Made by a program: the position numbers and the translations under genes | Origin: an uncultured Opitutales bacterium | GTDB lineage: Bacteria; Verrucomicrobiota; Verrucomicrobiia; Opitutales; Intestinicryptomonadaceae | Length of the DNA stretch: 64,000 nucleotides | Direction: 5' to 3' | Assembly: GCA_944390805.1 (NCBI GenBank) | Contig: CALXQW010000041.1 | Location: 62,001-126,000 of the forward strand | The notes under the pieces: model-generated | The model's input: the letters and a program-made list of their open reading frames with translations, nothing else | Database searches by the model: none | Told to the model about the DNA's origin: nothing | Shown here: positions 38,389-47,535 of the stretch, piece by piece | How the letters are laid out: every line of letters starts with the position of its first letter | Numbering within the stretch: the first letter of the stretch is position 1

Positions 38389-39645
38389 ATGAAAGACATA
38401 AGAAACACACTTTCCGCAGCACTGGGCGGAATGGCATTATTTGCATCTTGCGCATATGCACAAGATGCTTCAAGCAATGGCAAGGAAGGGGCCAAAGAAT
38501 GTTGGACGGATAGGGACAGTCTATTTATAGCGTCCGCTACCGCCGATATAACTAAAAATACCGGATTTTCCCCTTCTTTAACATGGACTGGTGAAGCATG
38601 GGGAAACGTTTCCAACGGAAGCAACATGCACGCCATTGCAGATTCCCTCTTCACGCTTGGAATAGAGCAGGATTTATCCGTAATAGCCGGAAGCGATGGT
38701 TGGGGGAGAATAGGAATAAGCGCTTTTTACTACACCCAGACAAACAAAGGTGAGCTTGAGGGTTTTGATTCATCGCAGGGGTGTTTCAGCAATATAGTAG
38801 CTGGAGACATGGCACGCGTTTTTGAAATATATTACGCAAACGAGTTTGAAACTAACATTGGAAGTTTTGGATTTAGAGTTGGTCAGCTTGCCGCCGACGA
38901 AGATTTCATGGGAATGGATTATTCCGACGTATTTTTGAATTCTTCTTTTGGCGCCATGCCCAACGTTGCTCCCGGACAGCTGTTTTCCCAGTACAATGTT
39001 GCCACTCTCGGATTGGTTGCGTATTATTCCTACGAAGCCTTTGACGCTACAATAGGAATATACAATGGAAATATAGGGCAAGATATTTCATCTAACAACG
39101 GTTTTGATTATCTAAACACGTTTGATACTGTGGCTTTATGGTATCAATTTGGATATAACTACGAGCTTGGTTCCTTGAAGGGCCGCGCAATGTTTGGCGG
39201 AAATTGGTATAGCGATCCTCGTAAGGCAAACTTTGATGAGATAGACGCAGATAGTTTCTACTCTTTCTATTTTGGTTTGCAGCAAGCTGTTTTAAACGAT
39301 TCCGACGGCAATGCTGTTTTGGGTTTGTATACAAGAATAGGAATAGTTCCCGACAGCAAGGCTTCAGACCAGAATTTTTACGCCGATTTTGGCTTCAACT
39401 GGTTTTCCCCAATACCGGGAAGGGGAGACGATGTTTTTGCCGCTGGATTTTCCGTCATAGAAAACGAGAGGTCTTCTCGCGCCGAATATGCCCATTACGA
39501 AGGTGCTCTTGAAATAACATATAAATGCCAGCTAACCCCGGCTATATCTTTTCAGCCTGATTTCCAAGTGTTTGTAAACCCAGGAAATAGAAATGAAAGC
39601 GGTGCGACCTATGTTGTTGGCGCAAGAGTTGAAGTAAACTTCTAA
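38389..39645 (+). CDS. OprB-like outer-membrane porin
   Basis: This 418-residue protein has a signal peptide ending SCAYAQ. The mature chain shows alternating hydrophobic/polar beta strands and aromatic girdles. The segments FGFRVGQLAADEDFMGMDYSDVFLNSSFGA and a C-terminal strand ending in Phe (GARVEVNF) match the carbohydrate-selective porin OprB family. The family is named for sugar uptake, but its place at the head of an iron-uptake operon suggests passage of an iron complex or metal here. No TonB-dependent receptor is present. Operator palindromes precede it, so it is probably iron-repressed. Confidence 0.85.
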   Translation: MKDIRNTLSAALGGMALFASCAYAQDASSNGKEGAKECWTDRDSLFIASATADITKNTGFSPSLTWTGEAWGNVSNGSNMHAIADSLFTLGIEQDLSVIAGSDGWGRIGISAFYYTQTNKGELEGFDSSQGCFSNIVAGDMARVFEIYYANEFETNIGSFGFRVGQLAADEDFMGMDYSDVFLNSSFGAMPNVAPGQLFSQYNVATLGLVAYYSYEAFDATIGIYNGNIGQDISSNNGFDYLNTFDTVALWYQFGYNYELGSLKGRAMFGGNWYSDPRKANFDEIDADSFYSFYFGLQQAVLNDSDGNAVLGLYTRIGIVPDSKASDQNFYADFGFNWFSPIPGRGDDVFAAGFSVIENERSSRAEYAHYEGALEITYKCQLTPAISFQPDFQVFVNPGNRNESGATYVVGARVEVNF

Positions 39646-39683
39646 TCATATTATTATAAAAAATAATACAGGATAATTTTTAT

Positions 39684-40775
39684 ATGAAAATTGAAAAATC
39701 TAAGCTATTGTGTATTTCAATGATGTTTTTGTCGTCTGTGGTGTTTGCAGCTGACGAGCAATCTATATTGGAAAATTATGTGGAAAATACAGTTGTTGTA
39801 ACATATTCAAATATGAGCAGTGCTGCATTGGATTTTGCATCCGCTGCCAAAAAGCTTAAATCTAATCCAAATGATGCCAATTTGAAGGCTGCTGCCGAAC
39901 AGTGGTCTAAAACGCGCAAGTTTTGGGAGCAGTCGGAAGCTTTTCTTTACGGTCCAGCGGCATTTGCAAGTTTAGATCCGCATCTGGATTCATGGCCGCT
40001 CGACAAGTCTCAGCTCGATACATTCATAGATAGTCTAAACAGCGGGAAAGTGAATGTCGACGCTGCCTATGTAAGAGGAGGATTGGGAGCGGCATTTAGA
40101 GGTTTCCATGCTGCGGAATACATAATGTTCAGAGATGGTAAAGTGCGTTTGGCAAAGGATATTTCCAAAGGAGAACTTGCCTATCTTTCGGCTGTAGCCG
40201 ATGTTATTGCAGAAGATTGCATAGCGTTGGAGGCATGGTGGAGGGGCTCGGAAAATATGGATAAGAAAAAAATATCCATTCTTGAAGAAGCGGAAATAGA
40301 AACTTCAGGATCATATGCCAATGAAATGAAAAATGCCGGCAAAACAGGCAGCAGATATGAATCGTCAAAAGAAGCAATAGAGGAAATATTTGACGGTTGC
40401 ATAGACATAGTAGACGAACTTGTGGAATCCAAACTTGGAACGCCGGCAAAAACAGGCAATCCAATGGAGTGTGAATCATACTGCAGTGGCACTTCTATAA
40501 TAGATGTTCGCAATAATATAATAAGTGTGCGCAACTCATACGAGGGAATTGGTTCTGACGGTAAAAATATTTCAGCTCTGGTTTCATTAAAATCTAAAGA
40601 AGCTGACCAGTCCGTAAAAAATTCAATAGAAAAAGCCCTAAAAGACATAGACTCTTTAAAAGCTCCACTATTTAAAAATCTAGCGGAGAACAAAGATTCT
40701 CTAAAAACAGCCATTGCAAGCTGTAAAGAGCTTTCTGAAAGCCTTGGAAAGGCTAAGGAAATTGCGGTTGATTAA
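39684..40775 (+). CDS. Imelysin family (M75) iron-regulated protein
   Basis: This 363-residue protein has a signal peptide (cleavage near VVFA/ADEQ). The helical-bundle imelysin domain has the conserved GxHxxE motif GFHAAE (His142, Glu145), preceded by VRGGLGAAFR, and the early segment ENTVVVTYSNMSS. Imelysins are periplasmic or outer-membrane iron-related proteins (IrpA, EfeO relatives) usually induced by iron limitation; despite the M75 name, protease activity is doubtful. It follows the porin by 38 bases. A long hairpin separates it from the di-heme gene. Confidence 0.9.
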   Translation: MKIEKSKLLCISMMFLSSVVFAADEQSILENYVENTVVVTYSNMSSAALDFASAAKKLKSNPNDANLKAAAEQWSKTRKFWEQSEAFLYGPAAFASLDPHLDSWPLDKSQLDTFIDSLNSGKVNVDAAYVRGGLGAAFRGFHAAEYIMFRDGKVRLAKDISKGELAYLSAVADVIAEDCIALEAWWRGSENMDKKKISILEEAEIETSGSYANEMKNAGKTGSRYESSKEAIEEIFDGCIDIVDELVESKLGTPAKTGNPMECESYCSGTSIIDVRNNIISVRNSYEGIGSDGKNISALVSLKSKEADQSVKNSIEKALKDIDSLKAPLFKNLAENKDSLKTAIASCKELSESLGKAKEIAVD

Positions 40776-40798
40776 TAATTAGTATTTTCCGTGTCGAT

Positions 40799-40843
40799 AA
40801 GGGGTTTTACGCAAAAAATGAGATTCTTTGCGTAAAACCCCTC
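40799..40843 (+). other. Strong intercistronic hairpin
   Basis: GGGGTTTTACGCAAA (40801-40815) pairs over 15 bases with TTTGCGTAAAACCCC (40827-40841) around an 11-base loop. No T run follows, so it is more likely an RNA-stability or processing element, or a partial attenuator, than a simple terminator. Confidence 0.65.
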
Positions 40844-40886
40844 CATTTAAGAAATCATACTGTCATGGGTGATGGATGTATTTTAT

Positions 40887-42536
40887 ATGTTAAATTTTAT
40901 TAAAAAATATATTTTGTTATATATATTTATTTTAATTGTTTCTGTTGGGTGTTCAAGAAATAACGGCAAACATGAAACTAATTATGAAGTTGGAGGATTT
41001 ATTCCAAAATCTGCCGTTGCAGCTAAAGTTTCGCATCCAATTATTCCGTTTTCCGCCCTTAAAATTCCAGAGAAGAGAGATGATACTTCTTTTAAAAACA
41101 TAAAAGCGGAATACATAAAAGATTCCTGCGTGGTTTGCCATGTAAACAACAAAATGAATTTCCCAAAACCGGCCTTGCGCGGTAAAGATGGAAAAAAAGG
41201 AGAAGCTTATTATCTTGGAGGAAGGGCCGGAACCGTTTTTACATCTAATTCAAAAGCTTTTGAACAGCCGTCTCCGGCAGTTGTGGATGCAGGATTGACG
41301 TCGAAATTTAAACAGGGGGAGTTATTCTTTGAAGGAAATTTTGTTTCTGGAAAAAATATTCCGTTTGGAGGCCTGGGGCCAACATATATGAAGACATCTT
41401 GTATTGCATGTCACCCGGGTTACGGAAGAGCTCGGCGCACAAAAGATTTCTCGGAAGAATATGGAAATGGATATATAGCCACAGTTCATAATCCCGACGG
41501 AAGCATAGTTAAAGGATATACTCCTATGCTGCAAATAAAGGCAGTGAAGCCATATCTTCCCTATGCAAAAGGCGTGAAAATATCATGGCATGAATTTAAA
41601 GACAAGTACGGCAACCGCTATCCAGATGGATCTTTCTACAACGAGGGTAAAAAAACCGAGGGAAGCCTTATTTATCCTACTGCCGACATAATAGAACCTT
41701 TATTGCCACTTCCTAAAGACTACAAAGTTTCCATAGAGGCAACAATAGGCATATATGGAACCGGACTGTTGGACGCCATAACAGATGAATCCATCCTTGA
41801 TGAATACAAGCGCCAGCATTCCATAGCCGGCCCTGTAAAAGGCGTTCATGGAAAATGGATTTATGAACCTTCTGAAGGTAAAAAAAGATTGGGAAAATTT
41901 GCATGGCACTGTCTGCGGGCAACTCTCGACAACGGCCCCGGTTCGAATGGATTTTATAATACAACAAATGTTGCGCGCAGCGACAGGCCTCATCTATACG
42001 GAACTCCAGAGTGGATTGAAAAACACAGGCAGCTTGGGATAGATGTGGAAATATTTGAAAAGCCGCAGCATCCTGAAATTTCCGACGAGGATTACGAAAA
42101 CTTTATGGTTTGGCATAGAGGTCTGGCTGTTCCAGCGGCAAGAAATCTTGAAAAGCCAGAGGTTAAAAGCGGTATGGAAATCTTTAATCGTATCGGCTGC
42201 GCAAGCTGTCATAAGCCCGAGTGGACAACAGGGCAATACAAGCCTTTTCCGGCCTATTCTAATCAAGTTATACGTCCTTATACAGATATGCTCATGCACG
42301 ATATGGGACCAGAAAATCAGGGACGTTTTAGAACGTACAGAACTCCGCCTCTTTGGGGAAGGGGATTAATGCACAAAACGGCTGGGCATACAGATATGTT
42401 CCACGATCTCCGCGCCAGGGATTTTGAAGAAGCCATACTCTGGCATTTCGGAGAGGCAGAATTTGCAAGGGAACTCTTTAGAAATCTTTCAAAAAAGGAT
42501 CGGACTTATCTCATAGAATTTCTCAAAGCTCTTTAG
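40887..42536 (+). CDS. Di-heme-oxidoreductase-like (DUF1111) c-type cytochrome lipoprotein
   Basis: The start is taken at ATG 40887 (MLNFIKKYI); upstream in-frame GTG 40869 and ATG 40872 are alternatives. This gives 549 residues. The signal ends in a lipobox-like SVGC (Cys22), so it is probably a lipoprotein. It has three CxxCH heme sites: CVVCH (81-85), CIACH (172-176) and CASCH (about 437-441). The layout and segments such as FGGLGPTYMKTSCIACHPGYG and TPPLWGRG match the DHOR/DUF1111 family related to MauG-type peroxidases. DHOR genes commonly neighbour imelysins; a role in redox handling of iron is inferred. Confidence 0.88.
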   Translation: MLNFIKKYILLYIFILIVSVGCSRNNGKHETNYEVGGFIPKSAVAAKVSHPIIPFSALKIPEKRDDTSFKNIKAEYIKDSCVVCHVNNKMNFPKPALRGKDGKKGEAYYLGGRAGTVFTSNSKAFEQPSPAVVDAGLTSKFKQGELFFEGNFVSGKNIPFGGLGPTYMKTSCIACHPGYGRARRTKDFSEEYGNGYIATVHNPDGSIVKGYTPMLQIKAVKPYLPYAKGVKISWHEFKDKYGNRYPDGSFYNEGKKTEGSLIYPTADIIEPLLPLPKDYKVSIEATIGIYGTGLLDAITDESILDEYKRQHSIAGPVKGVHGKWIYEPSEGKKRLGKFAWHCLRATLDNGPGSNGFYNTTNVARSDRPHLYGTPEWIEKHRQLGIDVEIFEKPQHPEISDEDYENFMVWHRGLAVPAARNLEKPEVKSGMEIFNRIGCASCHKPEWTTGQYKPFPAYSNQVIRPYTDMLMHDMGPENQGRFRTYRTPPLWGRGLMHKTAGHTDMFHDLRARDFEEAILWHFGEAEFARELFRNLSKKDRTYLIEFLKAL

Positions 42537-42564
42537 GACTCAGAAGAAACGGATTAATATAATT

Positions 42565-43647
42565 ATGAATGAAAAATTTGCAGAGAATAGTTTCTCAAAA
42601 GAAAAGAAAATTTATCTCTCGGGTAATGGGGAATTATCTTTTATTACTATTTCGGGAGATATTTTTGAAGCGTATAAGATACTTGAAAAAAAACTTAACG
42701 CGCCGCATGGCGATAAATTTTTAATAGGCCCTGAAATTTATGGGACTTCAAAATGCGTATCTGGCGGCTTAAATTGCTTGGGGAAAACCTGTTTTAGAGG
42801 TACATATCCAAAAGAATTAGATATCTTTTGCGGTATTCAAGCGTGCGTTGCATCGGGAGTAAATACAGAGGAAATAGTGCTTGATGGAGAAAAAGTAGGA
42901 GCGGTTTTCGAGGACGAATTTGCCCGCTATGCCCTGCTTGGAGGAATATTTCCAGATAATTTCCATTCTTGCGGAGGAGCCCAAACAATGAGGGTTTTTG
43001 AAAAAATAGAAGCCATATTAAAAAATGTGGGAATGGATTTTTCAAATGTAGTGCGGACATGGTTTTACAACAATTCCATACTGGATTGGTACGAAGAATT
43101 TAACCGCGCCCGGGATTTGTTTTTCGACTATAGAAATATATTTGAATCTTTCGTTCCGGCAAGTACCGGCATAGGATCTAAAAACATAAAAAATGCCGCT
43201 CTTATGGCAAGAGCCTTTGCCGTTTTACCGAAGTCTGAAAAGGTACAGGTAAAAGAGATAGACTCTCCAATGCAATGTTCGGCTTTAGATTACCGTAGCT
43301 CGTTTAGCAGGGCAGCTGAACTACTTCATCCAAATTTTAGATACCTTTTGATATCAGGAACCGCCGGAATAGAACAAAAAGGAGAAACTGCCTATGTAGG
43401 GAACCCGGTATGTCAGATAAATTTAGCTCTCGATGTAATAGAGGCTATTTTAAAATCTCGCGAAATGGATTGGTCGGACGCTTTAAGGGCGGTTGCGTAT
43501 TTTAAAGATATCTCCATTGTTCCTGAATTCTTAAAAATAGCGGAGAAAAGAGAATTGTGTGGGCTGCCTTGCATATTTGTTCAGGCCGATGTCTGCCGCG
43601 ACGACTTGATTTTTGAAATGGAGCTAGATGCGGCAAAAAATACATAA
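42565..43647 (+). CDS. Chorismatase (FkbO/Hyg5)-like protein of the Rid/YjgF superfamily
   Basis: This 360-residue cytoplasmic protein has two Rid-like halves. VVRTWFYNNSILDWYEEFNRARDLFF, GTAGIEQKGETAYVGNPVCQ and the closing ADVCRDDLIFEME (Cys344, Glu351) match my memory of chorismatases, which hydrolyse chorismate to 3-hydroxybenzoate or a dihydroxy-cyclohexadiene acid. A generic Rid protein is the alternative. An N-terminal patch (KCVSGGLNCLGKTCF) has three cysteines. It sits inside an iron-uptake operon between the cytochrome and siderophore-type permeases, so a benzoate-type iron ligand or redox compound is a reasonable guess, but no other siderophore-synthesis gene is visible. Confidence 0.6.
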   Translation: MNEKFAENSFSKEKKIYLSGNGELSFITISGDIFEAYKILEKKLNAPHGDKFLIGPEIYGTSKCVSGGLNCLGKTCFRGTYPKELDIFCGIQACVASGVNTEEIVLDGEKVGAVFEDEFARYALLGGIFPDNFHSCGGAQTMRVFEKIEAILKNVGMDFSNVVRTWFYNNSILDWYEEFNRARDLFFDYRNIFESFVPASTGIGSKNIKNAALMARAFAVLPKSEKVQVKEIDSPMQCSALDYRSSFSRAAELLHPNFRYLLISGTAGIEQKGETAYVGNPVCQINLALDVIEAILKSREMDWSDALRAVAYFKDISIVPEFLKIAEKRELCGLPCIFVQADVCRDDLIFEMELDAAKNT

Positions 43648-43662
43648 ACTTCTATCCTGTAC

Positions 43663-44619
43663 ATGATATTAAAGATTTCTCAGGCAATTTTATTGGTATT
43701 TCTCTCCGGACTATCCGTATTTATCGGAGTGGCGGAAATATCTCCGCTTGACTTGCTAGATTTAAGCTCCGAACAGGCGCAAATAATGTTGTCAAGCAGG
43801 TTGCCCAGGCTCTTTAGCATATTGGTTGCGGGAAGTAGCCTTGCCGTTTCCGGATTGATAATGCAGCGCATTACCCGAAATAGATTCGTCTCTCCCACAA
43901 CCGCCGGAACAATGGAGTGGTGCAGATTAGGCGTAATGGTATCTATACTTTTGCTTCCTCAGGCGCCATCTTTGCTTAGGGTTGTTTGTGCCTTTGTGGT
44001 GTCCTTTTGCGGAACTATGCTGTTTTTGGCAATAGTAAACAGAATAAGAAATGCAGGAATTATTCTTGTTCCGCTTGTAGGAATAATGTTGGGCGGCGTG
44101 GTGAATGCACTGTCTACATTTTTTGCCTACCGATATGATATAATTCAAAATATGGCCTCGTGGCTTCAGGGTAATTTTTCCTTGGTTATTGCGGGAAATT
44201 ACGAACTGATTTATATAGGCATTCCGCTTATGGCTGCAGCGTATATCTTTGCCGACAGATTTACTATTGCCGGTATGGGTAAAAATACGGCGTCGGCTCT
44301 CGGTCTGAGATATTCCGCTGTTCTATACACGGGATTGGCAATAGTTGCAGTGGTAAGTTCGGTGAGTGTAGTTGCGGTTGGAAATATTCCTTTTGTGGGG
44401 CTGATAGTTCCAAATGTAGTAAGCTTGTATAGAGGAGATTCCGTCAAACGCGTATTATGGGATACGGCATGGCTTGGTGCATTACTGGTTCTTGTGTGCG
44501 ATATTGCCGGAAGAATTGCCATATACCCTTTCGAACTCCCAATAGGAATAGTATTAAGCATCATAGGAAGCGCAGTGTTCCTAATTCTGATAACTAATTC
44601 TAAGAAATCGTATGCGTAG
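43663..44619 (+). CDS. Siderophore/iron ABC transporter permease (FecCD family), first
   Basis: This 318-residue integral membrane protein has about nine hydrophobic segments. FecCD motifs include SSRLPRLFSILVAGSSLAVSGLIMQRITRN near the N terminus and VVAVGNIPFVGLIVPNVVSLYRG toward the C terminus. It resembles the FatD/YclN/CeuB branch that imports catecholate siderophores such as petrobactin. The stop overlaps the next start by 8 bases (ATGCGTAG), so the two permeases are translationally coupled and act as a heterodimer. Confidence 0.92.
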   Translation: MILKISQAILLVFLSGLSVFIGVAEISPLDLLDLSSEQAQIMLSSRLPRLFSILVAGSSLAVSGLIMQRITRNRFVSPTTAGTMEWCRLGVMVSILLLPQAPSLLRVVCAFVVSFCGTMLFLAIVNRIRNAGIILVPLVGIMLGGVVNALSTFFAYRYDIIQNMASWLQGNFSLVIAGNYELIYIGIPLMAAAYIFADRFTIAGMGKNTASALGLRYSAVLYTGLAIVAVVSSVSVVAVGNIPFVGLIVPNVVSLYRGDSVKRVLWDTAWLGALLVLVCDIAGRIAIYPFELPIGIVLSIIGSAVFLILITNSKKSYA

Positions 44620-45580
44620 GCCTAAAAATAAGAAATTCTTTCCGCAGTTTTTTGCGCTGTTGCTTATATTGCTGGTGTTGGTGTCGGTCTATTTGTTTTG
44701 CGATGTCTCCGCGCAGACATTGAATTACAATATTCCGCGCAGACTTGGCGTGCTTGCGGCAATTGCGGTTGTGGCGCTTTCTGTGGGAGTTTCAACGGTA
44801 GTATTTCAAACCGTTACGGAAAATTATATACTAACTCCCGGAATCATGGGGTTGGACAATCTCTACATATTCATACAAGGCCTTACAATTTATCTTCTGG
44901 GAAATGGAACATTTAACATGATGGCAAGTACAAGCCATTTTGTATTTACCCTGATTGTAATGATGTGTGCGTCGGTTGGAATTTTTCTGTTTATGTTTAA
45001 GCTGAATAAAGGTGATATTTATTTTGTGGTGCTGTCGGGCTTGATATTTGGAATGGCCTTTGGAGGGTTGTCGAGCTTTATGCAGGTGCTTATGGATCCT
45101 TCAGAGTTTTCCATTCTCGAAGGAAGGATGTTTGCAAGTTTTAACCGTATAAATATGGATCTTTTAGGAATAGCGGCGCTTGTTTCGACAGCGGTTTCCG
45201 TATGGATGTTTTGCGATATAAGAAGCCTAAATGCCATTGTACTGGGCCGTAGGCAAGCTATAGCATTAGGGGTTGAGTATAAAAGGGTTGTTTTAAAATC
45301 GCTTATTGTAGTTGCGCTCTTGACTTCTGCTTCAACGGCATTGGTGGGGCCTGTCACTTTTCTGGGTATTCTTGTTGTAAGTATAGCCAGGCATATATTT
45401 CCCACTTTCAGACATGATATTCTTATTGGAGGAAGTATTCTGACAGGTTTGTGCGCGTTGGTTTTCGGCATGCTTGCAACCGAACGCGTTATGCAGTTTT
45501 CCGTGCCGTTGGGAGTGATAATAAATTTTGTGGGCGGCCTATATTTTATTTATCTGATGCTTAAGGTTAAACGTGTATGA
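44612..45580 (+). CDS. Siderophore/iron ABC transporter permease (FecCD family), second
   Basis: This 322-residue permease has NIPRRLGVLAAIAVVALSVGVSTVVFQTVTEN near the N terminus and GPVTFLGILVVSIARHIFPTFRHD, the FecCD cytoplasmic coupling region. It matches the FatC/YclO/CeuC partner type. It overlaps the previous gene by 8 bases and the ATPase gene by 4 bases (ATGA). Confidence 0.92.
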   Translation: MRRPKNKKFFPQFFALLLILLVLVSVYLFCDVSAQTLNYNIPRRLGVLAAIAVVALSVGVSTVVFQTVTENYILTPGIMGLDNLYIFIQGLTIYLLGNGTFNMMASTSHFVFTLIVMMCASVGIFLFMFKLNKGDIYFVVLSGLIFGMAFGGLSSFMQVLMDPSEFSILEGRMFASFNRINMDLLGIAALVSTAVSVWMFCDIRSLNAIVLGRRQAIALGVEYKRVVLKSLIVVALLTSASTALVGPVTFLGILVVSIARHIFPTFRHDILIGGSILTGLCALVFGMLATERVMQFSVPLGVIINFVGGLYFIYLMLKVKRV

Positions 45581-46332
45581 TTTCTTTTGAAGGTATATTA
45601 AAAAAATACGGAAAGGAGACGGTCTTAAAGAATGTTGCCGCCTCTCTTCCTACAGAAAAGATAATTGCCTTTATAGGCGGAAACGGCGCCGGGAAAAGCA
45701 CTTTGTTGGGCATAATAAGCAGGTTGCTCGATCCTAATGCTGGAAGCGTCTGTATTGACGGCCGTATGATAAATCAGTGGAACTGTCGCGAACTTGCAAA
45801 GCACCTTACTATCTTGGGGCAAAGCCCAAATTCTGCGGCAAGAATAACTGTTGAAGAACTGGTCTCTTTTGGGAGATTTCCGCACACAAACGGAACTCTG
45901 TCTGAAGAAGATATGAAAATAGTTGGCGAAGCGCTTGATATGACCGGAATGCAGCCTTTTAAAAATCGTTTTATAGATGAACTCTCAGGCGGACAACGTC
46001 AGATGGCATACATAGCAATGGCCATTGCTCAAGATACAAAATACATTCTTCTGGACGAACCCCTCAACAATTTGGACATGAGCAGGTCTGCGGGTATAAT
46101 GAAGATACTAAGAAGACTTGTGAAAGAGAAATCAAAAACTGTCATGATAGTAATTCACGATATAAATTTTGTATCGTTTTACGCAGACTACATAGTGGCT
46201 CTTAAAGACGGCGAGCTTAGATATATGGGAGATGCAGACTCTATTATTCGCCCGGAGATATTAAGCGACATATTCTCTACAGACATATCTGTGGAGAAAT
46301 TTGGAGACCGCAAAATTTGTATATATTATTAA
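45577..46332 (+). CDS. Siderophore/iron ABC transporter ATP-binding protein
   Basis: This 251-residue ABC ATPase has Walker A GGNGAGKSTLL (about residues 34-44), the ABC signature LSGGQRQM, Walker B YILLDEPLNNLD and the switch His in VIHDINF. It belongs to the FepC/FhuC/YclP type and energises the two upstream permeases. Its start overlaps the stop of the second permease gene. Confidence 0.95.
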   Translation: MISFEGILKKYGKETVLKNVAASLPTEKIIAFIGGNGAGKSTLLGIISRLLDPNAGSVCIDGRMINQWNCRELAKHLTILGQSPNSAARITVEELVSFGRFPHTNGTLSEEDMKIVGEALDMTGMQPFKNRFIDELSGGQRQMAYIAMAIAQDTKYILLDEPLNNLDMSRSAGIMKILRRLVKEKSKTVMIVIHDINFVSFYADYIVALKDGELRYMGDADSIIRPEILSDIFSTDISVEKFGDRKICIYY

Positions 46333-46353
46333 AAATTAAAAACATTAATAACG

Positions 46354-47265
46354 ATGAAAAAAACTGTAAGAATATTATTAAGTATCTGCCTCCTTGGAGA
46401 GGCGTGTCTTCATGCCGGAGTGGTAAAAGTGCGCCACGAGATGGGAGAGGTGTCTATACCCGAGAATCCCCAGAGGGTTGTTGTTCTTGATTACGGATCT
46501 TTGGATACAATTTCCGCTCTTGGCGCTTCCGTAAAACTTGCTGTCCCAAAAAACTATATGCCTTCATATCTGTCGAAATATAAATCGGCGGAATATGTGA
46601 ATATCGGCGGATTGAAGGAATTTAATCTGGAAACAATAAACGCATTTAAACCCGATCTTATTATAATATCGGCAAGGCAGCAGGATTATTACAGCAGGCT
46701 TTCGGAAATAGCCCCGGTGTATTATGTGAATACATCGCTGGCGAAAGATCAAATTCTTGAAACCAAGAAAAACATAGAGTTATTCGGCAGAATTTTTGGA
46801 AAGGAAAATGAGGCTTCAATAGCGATTAGACAAATAGAAGAGGCCGTATTGCAGGTAAGGCAAAAGGCTGAAAGTAGCGGCTTAAAAACACTTGTGCTGC
46901 TTACAAACGACGGGAAAATAAGCGCATTTGGGAGCGGATCTAGATTCGGATTCGTTCACGACGCCCTAGGATTGCCTCAAGCCGACAAAAACATAAAAGC
47001 GGGCAGACACGGACAGTTAGTAAATTACGAATATATAGCCGTTAAGAACCCGGATTTAATTCTTGTTGTAGACAGGTCTGCCGCCATTGGGGTTAGGTCA
47101 AAGAATGCAAGAGTTCTAGATAATATTTTAGTAAAGCGAACCTCCGCCGCAAAAAACGGAAAGATTGTAAAGCTTGATCCGGAATGTTGGTATTTGTCCG
47201 GAGGTGGTATAGAGTCTTTAAAGAAGATGATTTCCGAGGTGGATTCTGCGGTTTCCAAAAACTAA
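46354..47265 (+). CDS. Siderophore/iron ABC transporter substrate-binding protein
   Basis: This 303-residue periplasmic protein of the FatB/CeuE/YclQ type has a signal peptide cleaved near CLHA/GVVKV. There is no proper lipobox. Family segments are VRHEMGEVSIPENPQRVVVLDYGSLDTISALG, a KPDLIIISARQQ segment, and NPDLILVVDRSAAIG. CeuE/YclQ relatives bind tetradentate catecholates or petrobactin. It is the last gene of the iron operon; no terminator was recognised after it, and a promoter for the next gene follows within 150 bases. Confidence 0.92.
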   Translation: MKKTVRILLSICLLGEACLHAGVVKVRHEMGEVSIPENPQRVVVLDYGSLDTISALGASVKLAVPKNYMPSYLSKYKSAEYVNIGGLKEFNLETINAFKPDLIIISARQQDYYSRLSEIAPVYYVNTSLAKDQILETKKNIELFGRIFGKENEASIAIRQIEEAVLQVRQKAESSGLKTLVLLTNDGKISAFGSGSRFGFVHDALGLPQADKNIKAGRHGQLVNYEYIAVKNPDLILVVDRSAAIGVRSKNARVLDNILVKRTSAAKNGKIVKLDPECWYLSGGGIESLKKMISEVDSAVSKN

Positions 47266-47414
47266 GATAAGACGCATATAAAGATGTTAAAATTCTTTTC
47301 TTAGGCTAAAATATAGTTTTCTACAGATAAAAATATCCAATATTCCCTAAAAATATTTAAAATAAAAACACATTTATATATAAAGATTTAAGTTGGTTTG
47401 CCTGTAATAAAAAC

Positions 47415-47445
47415 TTGACATGTTTGTTTCATAAGCAAGTATACC
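47415..47445 (+). promoter_or_regulatory. Candidate promoter for the PEP-CTERM protein gene
   Basis: A perfect -35 TTGACA (47415-47420) is followed by GTATAC/TATACC (47439-47445), 18-19 bases away. It lies about 95 bases before ATG 47536. Confidence 0.45.
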
Positions 47446-47535
47446 CACTTGGAATATAATACTTTTGCTATAAAACAATTGCTTTTATATTCAAAAATAA
47501 GGGATTGGAAAATTTAAAGAAGGGGATATTCCCAT

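Noticed and set aside
41938..41950. GGTTCGAATGG resembling a tRNA T-loop
   Set aside because: It lies inside the cytochrome coding sequence and has no surrounding cloverleaf.
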